Shown: in pieces, positions 58,886 through 64,000 of the stretch | Layout of the letters: each line of letters starts with the position of its first letter | Numbering within the stretch: position 1 is the stretch's first letter | Notes under the pieces: model-generated | What the model was told of the DNA's origin: nothing | What the model saw: the letters and a program-made list of their open reading frames with translations, nothing else | The model's database searches: none | Program-made: the position numbers and the translations under genes | NCBI GenBank assembly: GCA_033439265.1 | Contig: JAVTVX010000001.1 | Span: 13,596,608-13,660,607, forward strand | Direction: 5' to 3' | Length of the DNA: 64,000 nt | From: Dillenia suffruticosa | Taxonomy: Eukaryota; Streptophyta; Magnoliopsida; Dilleniales; Dilleniaceae

Positions 58886-60630
58886 AAAGAAAGATTTTTT
58901 TTTTGACAAACTTTCAGATTTTTTAAAAATGACATTTGAGAAAATTTAAAAAATCAATTAAAATTTCATAAAATTAAAAACTTATTTCTATTCATATACA
59001 AACTTAAATTGAAAAATAAAAAATAAAGGCAAAATTAAAATCACAAAAAATTAAAAAAATTCTTATTATATGAGCCGACTGGGTTGTCATCCTAAATCTT
59101 CACAAAATTTAGCCCCTAAAAAACATTTATCAAATAATGCAGAGAGTTATGAAATTTTGCTATGTAACAGAACAATATACTTTTGCTAAGCAGAACAACG
59201 TAGTTCTGCTATGTAGCGGAATTAAATGGTTCTGCTGGTTCTGCTGGTTCTGCTATGTAGCGGAACTACATGGTTCTGCTATGTAGCGGAACTACATGGT
59301 TCTGCTATGTAGCGGAACTACATGGTTCTGTAGCGAACTACATGGTTCTGCTGGTTCTGCTATGTAGCAGAACTACATGGTTCTGCTATGTAGCGGAACT
59401 ACATGGTTCTGCTGGTTCTGCTATGTAGCGGAACTATATGGTTCTGCTGGTTCTGCTATGTAGCGGAACTACATGGTTCTGCTATGTAGCGGAACTATAT
59501 GGTTCTGCTATGTAGCGGAACTATATGGTTCTGCTGGTTCTGCTATGTAGCGGAACTACATGGTTCTGCTATGTAACGGAACTACATGGTTCTGTTGGTT
59601 CTGCTATGTAGCGGAACTACATGGTTCTGCTATGTAGCGGAACTACATGGTTCTGCTATGTAGTAGCGGAACTACATGGTTCTGCTATGTAGTAGCGGAA
59701 CTACATGGTTCTGCTATGTAGTAGCGGAACTACATGGTTCTGCTATGTAGTAGCGGAACTACATGGTTCTGCTATGTAGTAGCGGAACTACATGGTTCCG
59801 CTAAATGAATATTTCACATTTTATCAGTTTGTTTTAATTTATTGTTTAATAATTTTACATTTTATACTGTAATTTAAATTTATATTCAAATTTTAAATTT
59901 CTAAATATAAATATTTAAATATTTCACATTTGAAATTATTTTTAATATTAAAAAGTATTTTAATATTTAAATGAATTTAGAAAAAATTATAGATTTCATA
60001 ATATTTTACTCATTATCACAATTCTAAAAGATTTTGTTAAAAAAAAAAAGCAAATTTATATTTGTTTTCTAGAAAAAAGTACAATTTAAATTTTTTAAAA
60101 TGATTTATATGTAGTTTTGCTCGACGTTCATTATTCACAGTTCTGCTCTATTTTCATACTTTTACTGGACTATATTGGACCATATAGTTTTGCATTCCAT
60201 GATTTATAGTTTTGCTGGACTTTCATAATTCATATTTCTATTAGACTTTCATATTTCTAATGATGAACCAATATAGTTTTAAATTCTATGATTCATAATT
60301 CTGCTACACTTTTATAGTTTATCTAGACTAGAAAATATCAAGCAGTAATTCAAACAATGTTTTGGAAGATGCGTACAGTATCTACTCCAATAAACGTGCA
60401 ACTCTTAGAAGTAAGTTTCTCTCTATGATACTATATTGACCTCACAATAGATAGATATTTTCTTTGTATTTTACCACATTGACTCTGACTTTTGCTTTTG
60501 TTATGTATGCCGGCATCCCTTTTTCAGAAAAAGAATAGAAATTGAGTCCACACTCCTATGTTAAATTGTCAGCAAATATCTTGACACTTGGTTCTTAGCA
60601 AGCAGAAAGGCAAACATGATGTGCATTTAA
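58886..60630. repeat. Large duplication, copy 1 (contains the hairpin array)
   Basis: Collinear with 62490-63610. It comprises the inverted GTGGACAAAAATGAG-type body (58890-59110), a GTTCTGC region (59150-59810), an AT-rich segment from TTATCAGTTTGTTTTAATTT (59822), and a non-repetitive segment GATGCGTACAGTATC to CACACTCCTATGTT (60368-60560). Copy 1 is longer because the hairpin array expanded. Confidence 0.88.
59203..59812. repeat. Minisatellite of a hairpin-forming 26-bp unit, about 20 copies
   Basis: The unit is GGTTCTGCTATGTAGCGGAA followed by CTACAT. GTTCTGCTA and TAGCGGAAC are inverted-repeat arms with one G/T mismatch, so each unit can fold. Three unit forms occur: 26 bases; about 36 bases, with GGTTCTGCT duplicated; and 29 bases, with TAG doubled. 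The last five copies (59648-59790) are all the 29-base form, which points to spread by unequal exchange or slippage. Confidence 0.95.
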
Positions 60631-61490
60631 ATTGCTTGTTCTGATATACATGACCCTTTATAACAAAGAGCAAGATATAATAACATGTGATGTGGCAATA
60701 ACACCGGAGGTTTATTATATTATAATTTCTTCCCAATTAATATTTTCATCTCATAAATACTTATAATCTATGTTAACATCTCTGGAATTTTACAACAGTC
60801 CACCAATTAGTGCCAACATACCCAACTGAAAAGTTGTATATATATGTATGGTAGTATGTGACTAGCATCTGCATAGCAAAAAATAAAATAAAATAAAATA
60901 AAAACTAAGTGCAGCTAAAATTGGGCTTGCTTTCTAAAATCAATACCAACCTATGTAGTTCATTCCACAATGTCGTTTCAGTTTAAAAATAAACATTAAA
61001 TAAAATAAAACGTTTGCCATGTACATCTTTCCATATTTAATTTTATTTCTCGTTGCCATTCCTGAATCATATTCTTTATCTCTTAGGTATGTATGAAATA
61101 TTTAATAAGATTTATCTATTTTTGTTGATCTGCCAATAGTTTTTCGAGCTCCTATAGACATATGGAAACATGGGCACCAAATTAATCCTTACAGGCTTGG
61201 AACAGAAGCAATCTGAATGAGCTATAGATAATTCTAAAGGCAAAATATATTTTTTTATGTATAAAGAAGAAAAGAAAAACACACATTGTAAAATCAACAC
61301 TATACATGCCCAAATTTACACAGTTACACATAATACTTTAACAGAACAACGTACCAGACATGAGAAAATATGTGCGCTCACTATCCTTAATAGATCCCTT
61401 TCTTTTTTTAGAAGAGATTTAAAAATATGGGTATCTTACACAATATTATGTACCCATTATAAAAAATTACTAACAAAATAAAAAAAGGGG
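60631..61490. other. Non-repetitive DNA, no gene supported
   Basis: Mixed-composition sequence with an (AAAAT)n tract at 60881-60903 and 60-75-codon open frames on both strands, none with recognisable motifs. Confidence 0.45.
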
Positions 61491-61700
61491 TAGTAGTTCT
61501 GCGAAACCACAGAACTACTGAAAGTAGAAAAAAAAAATAAAAAAACTAATATTGTGCAAAATTGGAAAACTATCAATATTACAAGAATGCCATTATTTTA
61601 AAAAAATAAAAAAGTATAGTCCTATAGTTACATAATGACAAGGTCGTTCTGCACTTTACAGAACGACAATGAGATTTTGCGTTTAGCAGAACCAAAACGT
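61490..61700. repeat. GTTCTGC hairpin cluster
   Basis: TAGTTCTGCGAAACCACAGA, GTCGTTCTGCACTTTACAGA and TTTAGCAGAACC words. It is followed by an AT-rich body resembling that after the 24.8-kb cluster. Confidence 0.75.
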
Positions 61701-62489
61701 GATAGGCAAAAAGTTCAAATAGATGAAGGGTAATATTTTTAAATATTTATATAATATTAAATAATAATTTAAATATCAATTATTTAAATATTAATTTTTA
61801 GATATTTTATATTTAAATAAAATATTAAATTGTAATATAAAATATTAAAATATTAGATAATAAACTATAACTATATTATTGAATAATTTAATTTAAGTAA
61901 AATTATAAATATTATTATTTAATTTAAAAATTTATAGAAATAAAAAATATTTAAATATTTACTTAATATTAAATATATGATATTAAAATATTAAAAAAAT
62001 TGTTATATGTATCTACCGCCTTTAGCAAGTTACAATTTTAATATTAAAAAAATTTCATATTAATGTTTTTAATATTACAAAAATCAATTCCTATTTTTGG
62101 AGACATATTTTAACTAAAAAAAAAAGTAAAAAATCATTTTGCCTGAGAAACTTGATTTTATAAGTTTTATAATTAATTTGTTATACACATATATATCCTA
62201 AACAATGACAATCTTGGGTCAAATCTTAACTTTTCTTTTTCTTTTTTCTTGATCGCTGGATTTGTTTCTTTTTTTTAATTCTTTAATTTCTTTTTTGATG
62301 TCTAATTTAATATTATTTTATTTTAATTATTTAATTATTTTAATCAATTTATTATTATGTTATTATTTTCTATTTAAAATCCTTAATTTCAAATTTTATT
62401 GATATTAATAAAAAATAATTCAATGATATCATTCAAATATATCGAAAAGGAAAAATTAATATGGAGTGAGGTAAGAACAGAAAAAAAAA
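61701..62489. other. AT-rich repeat body, no gene
   Basis: A/T-rich, with TTAAATATTTATATAATATT words and T-runs. The stretch 62280-62460 resembles, in inverted orientation, the 56790-56890 and 57800-57900 bodies (TTTTTCTTTTTTGATATATT complement). Confidence 0.5.
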
Positions 62490-63610
62490 AAACAGATTTT
62501 TTAGAAATGACATTTAAGAAAATTTAAAAAATCAATTTAAATTTCATAAGATTAAAAATTTATCTTCATTGATACTCAAACTTAAGCTGAAAAATAAAAA
62601 ATAAAAGCAAAATTAAAATCCCAAAAAATTTAAAAATTTCTTACTATATGAGCCCAGTGGATTGTCATTCAAAAGTTTTACAAAATTTTACAAAAAAAAA
62701 AAAATTATTGACGAACACATAGAACTATGAAATTCTACTACTTAACAGAACATTGTAGTTCTACTACTTCGCAGAACTATATAGTTCTGTTAAGTAGTAG
62801 AACTATAGCGGAATTTCATAGTTTTGTTATGTAACAGAACTATAGCAAAATTATAACAGAACTATAGCAAAATTTCATTATTCTGCTATTTAACAGACCT
62901 ATGTAGTTCTGCTACATAGCAGAACTTTGAAGTTTTCCTACGTAACAGAACTTATATTTAAATATATACAAATATAAAATTAAAAAAATATTTTTCTTAT
63001 TTTAATATAATATATTTAATATTAAATAAATATCCAGATATTAAAACTAAATATCTAAATCTTTTTATTCTTATACAGTTTTAGATTACATAAAAATATT
63101 TATCAGTTTGTTTTAATTTATTGTTTAATATTTTTACATTTTATACTACAATTTAAATTTATATTCAGATCTTAAATATCTAAATATTAATATTTAAATA
63201 TTTCACGTTTGAAATTATTTTTAATACTAAAAAATATTTTAATATTTAAATTAATTTAGAAGAAATTATAGCTTCCATAATATCTAACAAATTCTGTCCC
63301 GGCATCTGATTGCTCTTCTAAATTATGGAGGTGTCCCAAGAGAATATATTATGGATATTTGGAAAAAGATGCGTACAGTATCCATTCCAATAAACGTGCA
63401 ACTCTTAGAAGTAAGTTTCTCTCTGTGATGCTATATTGACCTCACAATAGATAGATATTTTCTTTGTGTTTTACCTGAGAGATTCAGTTGTCACATTGAC
63501 TCTAGCTTTTGCTTTTGTTATATATGCCTGCATCCCTTTTTTAGAAAAAGAATAGAAATTGAGTCCACACTCCTATGTTGAGTTGTTTTTTGTAAATTCT
63601 TTCATAACTT
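62490..63610. repeat. Large duplication, copy 2
   Basis: Partner of 58886-60630. Its hairpin region (62720-62950) has single irregular GTTCTGCTACATAGCAGAAC-type hairpins and no tandem array. The non-repetitive end (63367-63585) carries a 20-base insertion (from GAGAGATTCAG, about 63478) relative to copy 1. Confidence 0.88.
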
Positions 63611-64000
63611 GATGAGTTTTTCTTGAGAATGATGATTAATGTCTGCAACTCTTACTATTTCTGTACTTGATTCTTTGCCAAATTTTTTCTTATACCTTTG
63701 CCTTGTTTGGTTGGATTTTTCTATAGTTTCGTTAAGGTGTGGAGAGATGGACAATTTTAATATTGCTATAATGATTTTATCTTGAACACCTATACTCTCT
63801 ATGATGGATTCCATTTTCAATGTTCTCTTAAAAATGGTAGCCTTTTCCTCCAACCCAGAAACTTATGCTTGTACAGAACTACCAAATTATAGAGCTTGCC
63901 AAGGTATAGGATTACATGTGGATCTAATGCAGAACTACCAAAATACAGAACTGTAATTTTAGATTCTGTCAAAATTTCAAATATGAAAATATTAATATTT
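63611..64000. other. Window end, no gene supported
   Basis: A minus-strand frame of 83 codons (63602-63853) is rich in Lys, Ile and Glu and has no recognisable motif. GCAGAACTACCAAA words near 63872-63950 indicate another hairpin cluster continuing beyond the window. Confidence 0.4.

Noticed and set aside
59203..59812. CRISPR-like array
   Set aside because: The units are contiguous with no unique spacers and the genome is a plant's. It is a minisatellite of hairpin units.
63602..63853. 83-residue minus-strand protein
   Set aside because: No motif, no relative recognised, and partly inside the duplicated repeat (its end overlaps 63585-63610). Coding is not supported.
21100..64000. Complete LTR retrotransposon or pararetrovirus-like insertion
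   Set aside because: No reverse transcriptase, integrase or protease motif, primer-binding site or LTR pair was recognised. The only retroelement protein trace is the PF04195-type remnant.

Overview
This is nuclear DNA from a flowering plant, most likely a eudicot. The evidence is three spliced single-copy plant genes with GT-AG introns, plus a SINE, hAT-like ends, a plant-type Helitron and a gypsy-type PF04195 protein remnant. The species cannot be told from the sequence. The first 21 kb is gene-bearing; from about 21 kb to the end the DNA is very AT-rich and built almost entirely of mobile-element remains and duplicated repeats.

Gene-bearing part (1-20.6 kb). A hAT-like fragment (331-608) abuts an unidentified open frame. 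A complete five-exon R-SNARE gene of the VAMP72 family (3039-5393, plus strand, 221 residues) follows. Next is a four-exon TPR gene of the SDI1/POLLENLESS3-like family (6634-9827, minus, 296 residues). A seven-coding-exon anamorsin/DRE2 gene (12829-18727, minus, 271 residues) follows, with both Fe-S cysteine motifs intact. All three open reading frames close exactly across the splice junctions I assigned. The DRE2 introns carry a tRNA-derived SINE with a perfect 16-bp target-site duplication and a 294-bp foldback element with 18-bp terminal inverted repeats around five tandem hairpins. The three genes serve separate processes (secretion, sulfur-status response, cytosolic Fe-S assembly) and do not look like a cluster.

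Repeat part (21-64 kb). A decayed PF04195 gypsy-type protein gene lies at 26.9-29.0 kb. B3 DNA-binding-domain fragments, one of them duplicated, lie at 32.0-35.5 kb. A decayed Helitron (Rep/helicase plus an RPA70-like gene, minus strand) occupies 36.6-43.8 kb. Around and between these is a dense, self-similar set of repeats carrying two palindromic signatures: clusters of GTTCTGC...GCAGAAC hairpins, and clusters of TTCGTCGACGAA. These clusters sit in shared AT-rich modules that recur across 40 kb in direct and inverted orientation, with a 20-copy hairpin minisatellite at 59.2-59.8 kb. No conserved gene was found from 44 kb onward.

The best candidate for something undescribed is this palindrome-rich composite repeat family, probably a lineage-specific foldback-type non-autonomous element. 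I cannot name its family, and mobility or function is inference.
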